Of a stretch of 64,000 bases of DNA, positions 42,384-51,611 are shown in pieces. Below the pieces are notes generated by a model, which ran no database searches, was not told the origin of the DNA, and saw nothing but the letters and a program-made list of their open reading frames with translations. This DNA comes from an uncultured Lachnospiraceae bacterium (lineage in GTDB: Bacteria; Bacillota; Clostridia; Lachnospirales; Lachnospiraceae), in assembly GCA_910584915.1 (NCBI GenBank), contig CAJUDM010000016.1:1-64000 (forward strand). The letters run 5' to 3'. A program made the position numbers and the translations under genes. Position 1 is the stretch's first letter, and each line of letters begins with the position of its first letter.

Positions 42384-42860
42384 ATGTCTCTGCACATTAT
42401 CCATATATCTATCCTCTTTACCTTTTATATCATCGGAGCCTTTTCCACCACCGACATCCTAAGACTGTCAAAGGGCAACACAATTTCTGTCTCTGCCCCC
42501 GACTGCCATTGCCCTGTCTGCGGTAATAAAATCCCGTTATATGACCAGATTCCGATACTTTCCTATTTTATAAATCATCAAAAATGCCGGTTTTGCGGCT
42601 CAAAAATCCCTCCATCAGAATTGATTTTGGAGCTTTTTGTATTCTTCCTACTATCCTTTACCTCTGTTATTTCAGATTTTTCCTACAGCGGATTTTTTCT
42701 CTGCCTTCTTTTTTACCAGCTCACAAAAATAATCTCTCTTTTAATAATGAAGCCTCGAAAAAACAGCTTCCTGAAAAATCTTTTTCTGTCTTTATTGCAC
42801 AACATCCTGCTTTTTTCACTTCTCTTTTTCCTGTTTTTTCTGGAACATCTTATTGTCTGA
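42384..42860 (+). CDS. Stand-alone PilD N-terminal (DiS_P_DiS) domain membrane protein
   Basis: A 158-residue membrane protein matching only the N-terminal part of type IV prepilin peptidases. The cytoplasmic loop has the zinc motif CPVCG (43-47) and CRFCG (68-72) with the family spacing and DQIPILSYF between them, flanked by TM helices (about 5-22, 80-120, 133-155). It lacks the catalytic Asp motifs (D..IPN and GxGD) of A24 peptidases, which are instead in the separate protein at 46457-47110. So the two halves of PilD are split into two genes. In PilD this loop is linked to N-methylation. It is convergent with the PP2C gene and overlaps its end by 11 bases. Confidence 0.85.
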   Translation: MSLHIIHISILFTFYIIGAFSTTDILRLSKGNTISVSAPDCHCPVCGNKIPLYDQIPILSYFINHQKCRFCGSKIPPSELILELFVFFLLSFTSVISDFSYSGFFLCLLFYQLTKIISLLIMKPRKNSFLKNLFLSLLHNILLFSLLFFLFFLEHLIV

Positions 42861-43614
42861 ACAACTTTTTACGCTCCCTGATTTCAGATTCCTCCGCCAT
42901 AATGATTCCCATCGAAACGTTGTCACTCTCTCCACGTGTGATCATTCTTTTGATCAGTTGATCGGAAACTTCCGATAAATCCGTTTTTTCTCTATAATTC
43001 ACATAGATTTCCTCCACATCCCTCTCCGTCAGCAGATGATACCCTCCATCTGAACAAAACAGAAACATATCCCCCTCCTGAAAAACACCCTTCGCTTCGG
43101 AAAACCAAAGTTTTTCCGCTTTCCCCATATAATTTGCAAGATAATTTTTCATCTCTCCATTTTTAAAGCCTGTCACGACAGCATCTGTGGTAAGCTGTTC
43201 CAACTTATAGCGATACTTATAGATCCTGCTGTCCCCAACCTGCACAATATAATAATTTTTTCGGATGATCATGATCAACGACAATGTCGTACCGGTGTGT
43301 ATATTTTCACACAAACTTATATTTCGCACCCTGATATTCCATTCCTCAACCCCATCCAGCAAGTGTGCATAGAGTATTTCTGTTTCTATCTCTTCGATAT
43401 CAATCCAGAGCGATATTTCTTCAAACCATTCTTCTACTCCTCGAATCACTGATTGAGAAGCCATCTCCCCATGTTCCAGTCCTCCCACGCCGTCGCAGAC
43501 CGCTCCCAGTGCAAAATAGAAACCGTTTTGTTCCATACACCGAAAAAACACCGCATCCTGATTTATTTTTCTTACCGCTCCTGTATCAGATATGCATCCC
43601 CCGTTTAATCTCAT
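42850..43614 (-). CDS. PP2C-family protein phosphatase
   Basis: A 254-residue metal-dependent Ser/Thr phosphatase. Motifs are the N-terminal VRKINQDAVFF, the metal-binding CDGVGGLEHGEMAS, VQVGDSRIYKYR and FLFCSDGGYHLLTERD, with the final Asp region GESDNVSMGIIMA. The start at 43614 lies 14 bases after the FHA gene stop, with AGGGGAAATT upstream; the longer reading overlaps that gene without support. It likely removes phosphates added by the kinase at 38358-41051. It is the last gene of the Tad operon. Confidence 0.92.
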   Translation of the reverse strand: MRLNGGCISDTGAVRKINQDAVFFRCMEQNGFYFALGAVCDGVGGLEHGEMASQSVIRGVEEWFEEISLWIDIEEIETEILYAHLLDGVEEWNIRVRNISLCENIHTGTTLSLIMIIRKNYYIVQVGDSRIYKYRYKLEQLTTDAVVTGFKNGEMKNYLANYMGKAEKLWFSEAKGVFQEGDMFLFCSDGGYHLLTERDVEEIYVNYREKTDLSEVSDQLIKRMITRGESDNVSMGIIMAEESEIRERKKLFRQ

Positions 43615-43628
43615 AATTTCCCCTGTAT

Positions 43629-45131
43629 CTATAAATTTACCCGATATCGAACGGGACAACTGGTGGCAAACGCTACCTCATCTTCATTTTTTAACAAATA
43701 CGGATGGTTAGGTATCAGTTTCTGACCATTCAGAGAAGTATGATTCGCCGAACCAAGATCGATCAAATAAAAATTGTCTCCGTTCCTTTCTATTCTCGCA
43801 TGCATCCTTCCGATCCTTCTCAGTTCACTGCCGAATGCCACATCCGGCTTTGCCGAATCTGCTGAAATTCTTCCCAGGGTAATAAAAGGTTTCTCAAACC
43901 CCAGTTCAATCCTTGCCGGTGCCCCCTGGACAACCCCTCCTGTCAATTCCAGATATCCGCCTGAAACCTGCACGCTATCATCATAGATTTCTGTCGTTTC
44001 GGTTTTTATTACCGGCATATATCCCGCCGAAAAATCTCTCTGAACAAAATTCTGCGGTAATTGTTGCATATTCTGCGACGAAAAACTTACAACACTTTGT
44101 CCTTGCTTTATTTCCGAAACATCCTTTGTTTCGGCTTTCAATTCTTTCTTCTTTCTGCCCAGAAAGCCTTTTCCCTTTTCACCTGCGGCTACTTTTTCCT
44201 TTGCGTGCTTTGGCGGTTTTTCCTTCCTTTTTTTCTTATCTTCACCAAACAGCGCTTTGATTACTTCATCATCGCTGCTATACGGATCCGATTCTAATGG
44301 AATCACTCCCGGCAATATATCATTATCTTCTGACTTTTTCTTCTTTTTATCTCCACTTCCAAACAGCCCTTTTCTCTTTCCCTTCTCCTCCTGTTCCGAA
44401 ACAGGCACTGCCATTTTCTGCTTTAGGACAGACTCTTCCATTCCCTGCTGTCTGTTATTTTCGGAAACGCTTATTACAGGCGCCACCCTCCGTTCTGTCT
44501 CTCTCTGCTGCTCTCCGTTCCCTGCAGGCGCAATATTTCCCGATTTTCTGTTTTCTTCTTTTACCAGTAGATACAGATCAGCGAGGGTAACATCTCCCCT
44601 GTTAAAATACTGATACAGTTTCACCAGAAAACTGTTATCTCCCGTAACTGTCACATTGTTCAGCACTTCTTTAAAGAAACGAAGTATTTCATCATCCGTA
44701 TTGTGATAGGATTTCTCTGGTACATAGATAAAACTTACTTTCGTCATTTCTCTGTCCAGATATACATATGATTTATCGATGCATATACTGTGATAATCCA
44801 GAAACCAGTCTTTTCCTTTCAAAAACGGCTTTAACAGGCTTAAATACATTTCCACAAATTTCTCTTTCGACAGTATCAGGTCGCCACTATACCCCAACGC
44901 CATCGCATTGGTCAATTTATATTTCAAAATGCCTCTTTCATTGTGATATATCAAACTGAACGGGATCAGAAAATCAGGACGCTCATCTTCCAGCACATTT
45001 ATCGCCATCTCATCCAATTCAGCTGAATCTTCCAAAGGAATATTAAGATAGTTTGCCTCCAAAGAACTTTCTTTATAAAAAATACTGCTGTCTATCATCT
45101 CCGCTCCCCCCTCTTTTGTTTTCATGGTCAT
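43629..45131 (-). CDS. FHA-domain protein with DUF6382-like N-terminus
   Basis: A 500-residue cytoplasmic protein. The N-terminal 190 residues match the DUF6382-type domain found before FHA domains in Firmicutes (YKLTNAMALGYSGDLILSKEKFVEMYLSLL). A long Lys/Pro/Glu-rich linker (about 195-395) leads to a C-terminal FHA domain (about 405-500: ITLGRISADSAKPDVAF, RIGRMHARIERNGDNFYLIDLGSANHTSLNG). The usual S-R-x-H is G-R-M-H, and N-G-T is N-H-T, so some phosphate contacts are changed. The start overlaps the upstream stop (TAATG); an ATG at 45098 with GGGGGAG is an alternative. It likely reads phospho-Thr marks made by the neighbouring kinase. Confidence 0.88.
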   Translation of the reverse strand: MTMKTKEGGAEMIDSSIFYKESSLEANYLNIPLEDSAELDEMAINVLEDERPDFLIPFSLIYHNERGILKYKLTNAMALGYSGDLILSKEKFVEMYLSLLKPFLKGKDWFLDYHSICIDKSYVYLDREMTKVSFIYVPEKSYHNTDDEILRFFKEVLNNVTVTGDNSFLVKLYQYFNRGDVTLADLYLLVKEENRKSGNIAPAGNGEQQRETERRVAPVISVSENNRQQGMEESVLKQKMAVPVSEQEEKGKRKGLFGSGDKKKKKSEDNDILPGVIPLESDPYSSDDEVIKALFGEDKKKRKEKPPKHAKEKVAAGEKGKGFLGRKKKELKAETKDVSEIKQGQSVVSFSSQNMQQLPQNFVQRDFSAGYMPVIKTETTEIYDDSVQVSGGYLELTGGVVQGAPARIELGFEKPFITLGRISADSAKPDVAFGSELRRIGRMHARIERNGDNFYLIDLGSANHTSLNGQKLIPNHPYLLKNEDEVAFATSCPVRYRVNL

Positions 45132-46444
45132 TATTTTTCTACATATTCCAGTTCAATCAGCGCTGCCTTGCCTGTTATCTCCGCCTGCGCTATTTTATTG
45201 TGAAAAGGCTTCGCCTCTGCAAACTCCTGATCGATCACCCTCACATTTCTCTCGCTGATATAGTTCCATTTGTCTCCGATCTTTACTGCTCCCAGCCCCT
45301 CCGAAAAGGAAAGAGCATCCTCATATTGATACTCAATGACAACCTTCCCTGTCTCATCCATAAATCCCCACTTTTCGCCGTTTCCGACAGCAATGTAACC
45401 GGATGACTCCGGCGCTTTCGCCTCTGCAAACCCGTTCTCACACAATCTCTCTCCATCGGTATTGATGAAATACCAGCTCTCCCCTGTCTTAACCATAGCT
45501 TTTCCGTCAGCAAATACCGCCCCCAGAGAATTGACCGCCACATCATCTAACGTAAAATCCACTACCGTCTCCCCGCTGTCTGTAATGATTCCCCATTTGC
45601 TCCCTTTCTTCACCGCCGCAGCCCCGCAGGCATTCGCTGTGATCTCCTCATATTGATGTGCCGGCGCCACACAATTAAAATCATAGTCGTAGTAGCTGTA
45701 CTTTCCGTTAACCTCCGCCAGAATATGGTTTCCGCTCATCCCATACACATCGTTTACTCCGGTCTCATCTACGCCATATTTATCCCCGTTTTGAAGGATC
45801 GTATAGTATTTTCCTCCTTTTTTCACCGCCGCAAATCCATCTGCATTAAAACGGGATACTGCGTCGTATGATTCTGTCAGTATCTCTCTTCCGTTCTCAT
45901 CCACATAGCACCAGCCATTCTCCCCGCAGGCAGGCATAAAAAGATTTTCTTCTGTTGGTATTATCTCCTCATACTTAGTGACATTTACCGAATACACATA
46001 TCTGTTCTCCTCGTAATACTCGATAAGCGCCTGATCTCCCGTCTGGTCTATCCCCCTTTTTACAAGCTCCATCCCCCTCTCCAGATCATAGCCTGCAATA
46101 TAGGAATCTGATGTATTTATATATTCCTGCGTAGCCGCTGTGTTCTCAGCCGCTCTCTTTTCCACCAAATCGTTGTAAGAATCCATATCTCCATACTGAT
46201 AATAAGCATCCAAAAGCCGGCTCTCTATTTCCTCATTATCTCCGGTTTTACACTGTAGAGCCTCTTCATAAAGCGGTATGGCTCTCACCCACAACGCCTT
46301 TTTCGCATATTCATCAGCTTCTTTTGTCAGCTCCTGTTGTTTTTCCCTGCTTTCCGCCCCCGTCGCAGTTCTCAGAGAAAAAATCCAGCCAAGTGCCAGA
46401 AAAACTATAATCACCGCCGCCAATACCGCTTTTTTCCGTTTCAT
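45131..46444 (-). CDS. Membrane-anchored TPR / WG-repeat protein
   Basis: A 437-residue exported protein with an N-terminal TM anchor (about 5-25), a helical TPR-like part (about 30-150) and five or six WG-type repeats (about 165-420: ENGWCYVDENGREI, KGSKWGIITDSGETVV, NGEKWGFMDETGKVVIEYQYEDA). WG repeats form beta-propeller-like surfaces used for binding. It lies between the prepilin peptidase and FHA genes in the Tad operon, so an accessory role in the pilus system is inferred. Confidence 0.83.
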   Translation of the reverse strand: MKRKKAVLAAVIIVFLALGWIFSLRTATGAESREKQQELTKEADEYAKKALWVRAIPLYEEALQCKTGDNEEIESRLLDAYYQYGDMDSYNDLVEKRAAENTAATQEYINTSDSYIAGYDLERGMELVKRGIDQTGDQALIEYYEENRYVYSVNVTKYEEIIPTEENLFMPACGENGWCYVDENGREILTESYDAVSRFNADGFAAVKKGGKYYTILQNGDKYGVDETGVNDVYGMSGNHILAEVNGKYSYYDYDFNCVAPAHQYEEITANACGAAAVKKGSKWGIITDSGETVVDFTLDDVAVNSLGAVFADGKAMVKTGESWYFINTDGERLCENGFAEAKAPESSGYIAVGNGEKWGFMDETGKVVIEYQYEDALSFSEGLGAVKIGDKWNYISERNVRVIDQEFAEAKPFHNKIAQAEITGKAALIELEYVEK

Positions 46445-46456
46445 CTCTCTGTTCCC

Positions 46457-47110
46457 CTATAAAATGCATAAAGTGATCAATACTCCCAGATATAAAAAAG
46501 GTACTAATGCCACGCCGTCCTTCAATCCGATCTTTCTTCGGATCAACTGCACTACGGAATACACACAGCACAAAACTATGCCATAAAAAATCGCCCCGAT
46601 GATCCTCTGTCCCGTCAGATACAATCCCATAACAAAAACCAGCTTTACATCTCCGACTCCAAGCTGCCTCCTTGACAAAATATAGCACAGCAGAAAAATA
46701 AGCCCTCCCGCCAGTCCGCCTGCCAGCGATTGGAATGCCTGCGCCATCCCGCTTTCCGTATGCATAATAATATGTATGCCCGTTATAGATGCCCACGCCA
46801 TCAGCATGCCGATCAGAAACCGGTTCGGTATGCGGTGTTGCCTGTGATCCGTCACCGCCAACACCGACATTCCCCAAATCAAAACGTAATGCAGAAATAC
46901 AGCGGGCAGTTCCCAATCGGCGAGTCTTGTCATTCCTATCACAAATACCACTGAAAATGTCAGACACATCACGATGATCATCGATGCGGAATATATCATG
47001 CTTCCTTTTCTGCTCATTTCCAATGAATGCTTTTTATCGTAAACACATAACGTTATATAGCTGCCCGACGTCACTAAAACAGCGCCAAGAAACGCACTTA
47101 TTATCTCCAT
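46457..47110 (-). CDS. Prepilin peptidase, A24 catalytic domain only (TadV/CpaA type)
   Basis: A 217-residue polytopic membrane peptidase that cuts the leader of Flp-type pilins and pseudopilins. Six to seven TM segments carry both catalytic Asp motifs: VTDHRQHRIPN and GVGDVKLVF. It has no N-terminal CPxC...CxxC loop; that part is coded separately at 42384-42860. It follows the TadE-like gene by 9 bases. Confidence 0.92.
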   Translation of the reverse strand: MEIISAFLGAVLVTSGSYITLCVYDKKHSLEMSRKGSMIYSASMIIVMCLTFSVVFVIGMTRLADWELPAVFLHYVLIWGMSVLAVTDHRQHRIPNRFLIGMLMAWASITGIHIIMHTESGMAQAFQSLAGGLAGGLIFLLCYILSRRQLGVGDVKLVFVMGLYLTGQRIIGAIFYGIVLCCVYSVVQLIRRKIGLKDGVALVPFLYLGVLITLCIL

Positions 47111-47119
47111 AACATACCT

Positions 47120-47983
47120 TCACAGTTTCGTGATCCCATACTTACTCAGCTTCTCTCCATCTCCGTCCACCCAACCCGCGACAGAAACGCGCTGCACGAC
47201 ATGTATCTCCGTCTCCGGCATAATGTACGCCAGAAAACTCATATCAACATCATAACTGACCACGATATCGATCATCCGCCCGGCTCCTTCTTTTTCACAA
47301 AACACTGTACTTCCCGAAAAATCAAGCCCCGCATAACCGTCCTTTACACCGTAAGCCCGAAGGTACTCATCCGCAGACATGTCTCCCTGTTCCAGATATT
47401 TTTTCGTGAGTCCTGTCGCCGCCGCTGTCCCGATCAGACTCTTTGCCTCATATCTCAACTCATATACACCGATATAGATCATGCCGGCCAACAGCGATTT
47501 TGGATTGCTGAACAGATCTTTTAAGCCGGCGGCGGAACTCTGAACAGAATCCACAGCCGCTCCGGTATCTTCTCTCAGTCTGTCCATCTGAGCCGCCACT
47601 TCTTCAAAAGACTCCTCGCTCAGTTCCAGATTTTCCACGCTCTGCACCGTACCGCCTATGCTGCCGGAAAGCGTTTCGATCTTATTTAAAGAATCCACCA
47701 CCTGGTTTGCGGTATCATTGATCCTCGCTGTATGGGGGCTTCCATCCGCTGCCAGCGTATTTTCCGCATCGTTCAGCCCAAGCGCCGAATAGAGGTAAAG
47801 ATAGCTTGCCATTTCATGGGCGGCAGAATTGATCGCAAACTGAACCTTATTATGCAGCATAAAAATATTGATCAGATAGATAACGGCCACCACCACCATG
47901 ATAAACGCGGTAAAGGAAAGAACCGCCTCCACCACCATCATGCCGCTCTCCGAATTTTTCCGCTGTGCAGTTTCTCTTTCCAT
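47120..47983 (-). CDS. TadE-like pseudopilin
   Basis: A 287-residue protein with a class III leader: SGMMVVEAVLSF (about 13-24), with cleavage expected after the Gly and Glu at +5, followed by a hydrophobic helix (about 22-48). The rest is extracytoplasmic and helical, with a C-terminal beta region (IVVSYDVDMSFLAYI ... VVQRVSVAGWVDGDGEKL). It is likely a minor pilin of the Tad pilus. It immediately follows the TadG-like gene. Confidence 0.83.
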   Translation of the reverse strand: MERETAQRKNSESGMMVVEAVLSFTAFIMVVVAVIYLINIFMLHNKVQFAINSAAHEMASYLYLYSALGLNDAENTLAADGSPHTARINDTANQVVDSLNKIETLSGSIGGTVQSVENLELSEESFEEVAAQMDRLREDTGAAVDSVQSSAAGLKDLFSNPKSLLAGMIYIGVYELRYEAKSLIGTAAATGLTKKYLEQGDMSADEYLRAYGVKDGYAGLDFSGSTVFCEKEGAGRMIDIVVSYDVDMSFLAYIMPETEIHVVQRVSVAGWVDGDGEKLSKYGITKL

Positions 47984-47984
47984 A

Positions 47985-50483
47985 TTAATAGCCTCTCGTC
48001 ACTGTAAACTGATATGCATTTTTTTCAAATCTGCTCAGTTCGCCATATGTGTCATCAGAAGTCATCTGTCTCGCAAACCCATCCGGCATCACGACAAAAT
48101 CAAGATGTACCGCGCAGGTCGCGTCCACGGCGGTCACCGCCTCCGACAATTTCCAGTTCAACGATTTCAATACCGCTCCTCTGTCCGGTCCGAGCCTTTC
48201 CCGCACCGTATTCACATTCAACATGATCAGGTTCCCGGTTCTCCTCTCCACCTGCTCCGATGTCGTCATGGCAATCATCATGACCATTAGATACTGCTCG
48301 TAATTCATCCGCAGTTTTTTCTGACCGCCCGAGGAACTCCCTGAACCGGAATCAACGCCTGAAAATCCTCCCGCGTCAGACCCAAGCAAATTTTTGATCT
48401 CCGCATATGTTGTCAGATCTCCCAAATCTTTCTTGATCAGCACGACCGAATTTCCTTTTTTCAGTTCTTCCCAGTCCCCATATGTCTCCATTCCCGCCAC
48501 TGCCGCCCGCAGCGCTCCCGCCACCGCAATTCCCAATATGGGATTTATCGTGCTACAGGCATCTTTAACATCTCTGATAGCGCCATTAATCTCTTTAACT
48601 TTATAAGTCGCCCCCATATTGGCAACAGCTCGAAATGCCAGGATCCGGTTTCTGGCAAGATTCAGATTTTCTTTGGAAGAATTATTTCCTCCCAGAAGAT
48701 ACTCCAGCTCTGCGCCGTACAGATAGTTTACCTCCGGTCCCATTTTTACGCCTGTCAGACTTACCGCCTCTTCCTCGCTTTCCTTCACATTCGTGATGCG
48801 GCTTGAAAACATGCCAAAATCATAACTCACCGTATAAACCTTCAGAAGAAGCTTGTTTCCAGCTTCAGCAGCACTGTTCATCCCAAAATAGGAAACCGCT
48901 TCTTTTATCATGTTGGTGAGCACAAAATTTCCCTCCGTCTCCCCCTCGCCGAATCCAAATTCCTCCGGTATATTCCTCGCCGTAGTCTGCTCATCTTTGC
49001 TGAGAGCCGTTTCCCGCTCTTTCAGCTTATCGTTTGCCTCATTTTTTTGCTTTTCATACTTTGCCGTATCTCCCTCGCCAGAGAAACATTTATTCAGAGA
49101 TTCAAACAATGCCTTATAAGATTCATTTGTCTGAAAATTATAGTATTTTTCTTCTTTTAACGGTTCTTCATATTCCGTTATGGATGAGGCACATCCCAGG
49201 TAATCATCTCTGACAGAAATAAGTGTCTGACATGTACCTGTATGCATGTTTTGATATTCGCTGTTAATATTATACAGATCGATATTGTTTGTTTTTATTT
49301 CCGCCGCCAGATTGACATAATTGTCCGCGCTGTAGTCACCGGCATTCCCAAACAGTTCTTCCATCTTTTTCAGATCATTCCGGATTCCCTCTTCCAGGTC
49401 ACTGTCGATCCTATTTTCCGCCAGTGTTTTCTCCAGTTCTCTCTTTGCTGTCTGAAGCTTCCCTATCTCTCTCTTTACTTTATCCGCCCTGTCATTCAGC
49501 TCTGACACCAGCTCCTCAAAATTATCGAAATCCACAGGCTCTGAAATCCCTGCCTCTACATATTTCTTCCTTGTCTTATCAAATTTTTCTCCCAGCTTAT
49601 TTCTTCGCGCCTCGCTGTCCGCGTCATATCTGTCCCCCATTTCGATCAGTTCTTTTTCCCAGTCCGACAAACTCTCATCTTCCTTTAAATTCTGTTCTTT
49701 CCTTCGCGCCGCCGCGATCTCGCTTTCATGGGTCACATAATCTCTATAGATCTGATAGCTGGAGGAATCGCTGATCTCCTTATAATCCCTTTTGGTAGTT
49801 TCGTATTGACGGTTGATCTCTGCGATATAACCCGGATACTGATTCACCATGGCGAGGATCTCATAATAATCTTTTGCCTTTTCCAGAACCTTCCCCGCCT
49901 GATCGTCCAGTTTGGTCTTGGCATTGATCACCTTCGCCTCCCCGGCAGTGTTTTCCACATTTTCTATCGCCTCCAGCACAGCCTCCCCGTTTCCCGCGAG
50001 CTGTTGGGCGATCCGAAACCGCATAAAATCTCCGATCTGGGTCGTTAAAATTTCTTCATTTCCGAGATTCGCCCCCGGAACCGGCGTAAAGGATACTTCC
50101 ACCTGTGCATTCTGATAGGGCATAAATCCCTCATAGCTGGTATTCAATCCCCACCTCTCCTGCGCGTTCTCAAAATATTGCCTCGAGATTGTATTTTGAT
50201 TCGGCTTAAAAGAACTTACCATATATCCCTCAAGTTCCTTTAGTGCCGCCTTCCCTTCGTCATTCTGCGTCACCGCAAACAAGCCATACAGCTCTTTTAA
50301 CAGGTTATCATATTCGCTGATCACTGCCTCGCCATAATTATCCGCTGTCATCAGCGCCTGGTTGCTGTACAGTTTTATTCTGGCAAGATCCGTCAAAAAG
50401 CCGGTAAAAAAGATCGTAGGCACCATGATCAATGTCACCATGACCGTAATAGAACCCTTCGTCCGCCTCAAAAATAGTTTCAT
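47985..50483 (-). CDS. TadG-like large pseudopilin (DUF5702 type)
   Basis: An 832-residue protein with an N-terminal pilin-like helix (GSITVMVTLIMVPTIFFTGFLTDLARIKL, about 10-38). The long helical, Lys/Glu-rich middle (about 180-520, several coiled coils) and the C-terminal part (about 700-832) fit DUF5702 proteins of clostridial Tad loci. It is expected outside the cell membrane, as an assembly factor or tip part of the pilus. Its position between two TadE-like genes is typical. Confidence 0.82.
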   Translation of the reverse strand: MKLFLRRTKGSITVMVTLIMVPTIFFTGFLTDLARIKLYSNQALMTADNYGEAVISEYDNLLKELYGLFAVTQNDEGKAALKELEGYMVSSFKPNQNTISRQYFENAQERWGLNTSYEGFMPYQNAQVEVSFTPVPGANLGNEEILTTQIGDFMRFRIAQQLAGNGEAVLEAIENVENTAGEAKVINAKTKLDDQAGKVLEKAKDYYEILAMVNQYPGYIAEINRQYETTKRDYKEISDSSSYQIYRDYVTHESEIAAARRKEQNLKEDESLSDWEKELIEMGDRYDADSEARRNKLGEKFDKTRKKYVEAGISEPVDFDNFEELVSELNDRADKVKREIGKLQTAKRELEKTLAENRIDSDLEEGIRNDLKKMEELFGNAGDYSADNYVNLAAEIKTNNIDLYNINSEYQNMHTGTCQTLISVRDDYLGCASSITEYEEPLKEEKYYNFQTNESYKALFESLNKCFSGEGDTAKYEKQKNEANDKLKERETALSKDEQTTARNIPEEFGFGEGETEGNFVLTNMIKEAVSYFGMNSAAEAGNKLLLKVYTVSYDFGMFSSRITNVKESEEEAVSLTGVKMGPEVNYLYGAELEYLLGGNNSSKENLNLARNRILAFRAVANMGATYKVKEINGAIRDVKDACSTINPILGIAVAGALRAAVAGMETYGDWEELKKGNSVVLIKKDLGDLTTYAEIKNLLGSDAGGFSGVDSGSGSSSGGQKKLRMNYEQYLMVMMIAMTTSEQVERRTGNLIMLNVNTVRERLGPDRGAVLKSLNWKLSEAVTAVDATCAVHLDFVVMPDGFARQMTSDDTYGELSRFEKNAYQFTVTRGY

Positions 50484-50504
50484 AATACTATCTGCCTTTA
50501 TCCT

Positions 50505-51233
50505 TTAGCCTCGTTCATTCACGCCGAATTTCTCTTTAAAGCTGTTGTAATAACCGCTCACCTTATCCAACAGCTCTGTCGCCTTCTCACCGATCGATGT
50601 CTGTTTCATAACATCTATCACAAAATCAGTATTCCGGATCATGTCGTCTCCGTTGGTTATGACCGCCTTTCCGGTCACGGAAATTGTCATTGTATCCGGG
50701 ATCCCAACTATTTTAAGACTAATCGCCGGTTTCACCGTCTGTGTCGCCGTCACAGTGATCGTCTTATACACAATATAGTTTTTATTTTCCACACTTAACT
50801 CCACATTGGAACCGTCGTCAAAAAACATATGGCCGCACATGGAGCGGAAAAAAGTTTCAAATTCTCTCTTGTCAAACTCCATAAAAAAGAATCTGTACGG
50901 AAACCGATAGGAGGTCTCACCGAAACTGCTCCCCCTGCCGCTGACTGTCGTCCCCCCGCCGCCGCTGTACGACATATCGCCAAACGCTTCCACATAGGTA
51001 TCCGAATCCACATTCTTATAGTAGATAAGCGCATTCTGCACATTCGCCTGCAGGTTCGCCTTCTGGCACATAAAAATAGAGGCATAGTAGAGAGCAAGCA
51101 CCATGATCAGACAAAAGGGCAGCAGGATAGTGGCTTCTACTATTTCTGCTACGCCGCTTTCGTCTGAGAAAATGGTATTTTGAATTATATTTTTCTTTTG
51201 CTGCCATTTATAATTTTGATAAGGCTCATGCAT
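50505..51233 (-). CDS. TadE-like pseudopilin
   Basis: A 242-residue protein with the leader and helix DESGVAEIVEATILLPFCLIMVLALYYASIF (about 25-55). The rest is an extracytoplasmic beta-rich domain (TITVTATQTVKPAISLKIVGIPD). The start at 51233 (MHEPYQ) has AAAGG upstream; a longer reading is possible. It lies between the Flp-like pilin and the TadG-like gene. Confidence 0.82.
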   Translation of the reverse strand: MHEPYQNYKWQQKKNIIQNTIFSDESGVAEIVEATILLPFCLIMVLALYYASIFMCQKANLQANVQNALIYYKNVDSDTYVEAFGDMSYSGGGGTTVSGRGSSFGETSYRFPYRFFFMEFDKREFETFFRSMCGHMFFDDGSNVELSVENKNYIVYKTITVTATQTVKPAISLKIVGIPDTMTISVTGKAVITNGDDMIRNTDFVIDVMKQTSIGEKATELLDKVSGYYNSFKEKFGVNERG

Positions 51234-51319
51234 ATTATGCCTTTCTAATATTACATATTTTGGGGGAATAACTAGCATCTAACGCATTCTCCATATTCCT
51301 TAAAGGATTTGGGTATTGC

Positions 51320-51571
51320 TTAATTAGGCACTGTTAAATTTCCTTTACCTATACTCCCGGCTCCATCACTTCCAAATATTTTGTCTGCAACATCATTCCA
51401 CCAATTTTGAATAGCTTTCCAAAATACTGCACAAAGCAAAACAGTAATCAAAAGTATAAGAACTGTTGCTACAAGAGGTGACACCCCCATCTCATCCTTC
51501 CTGAAATCCTCAATAAAATTCTTCACCCTGAATCTCGTACAAATAATAAAACTATCCAATGCATTCAGCAT
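51320..51571 (-). CDS. Flp1-like class III pilin
   Basis: An 83-residue candidate major pilin. After a 28-residue basic leader (ending RKDEMG) comes the hydrophobic helix VSPLVATVLILLITVLLCAVFW and a short 25-residue tail ending in GNLTVPN. The cleavage site would be after Gly29, but +5 is Val, not the usual Glu of Flp pilins. GVSP plus the Val/Ala/Ile pattern resembles archaeal type IV pilin and archaellin N-termini and the clostridial Flp1-like family. The gene lies directly after tadC. Assigned by position and helix type. Confidence 0.75.
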   Translation of the reverse strand: MLNALDSFIICTRFRVKNFIEDFRKDEMGVSPLVATVLILLITVLLCAVFWKAIQNWWNDVADKIFGSDGAGSIGKGNLTVPN

Positions 51572-51611
51572 CCTTCTCTCCTCCTTTGAATTTTTATATT
51601 TGATCCGGCGA

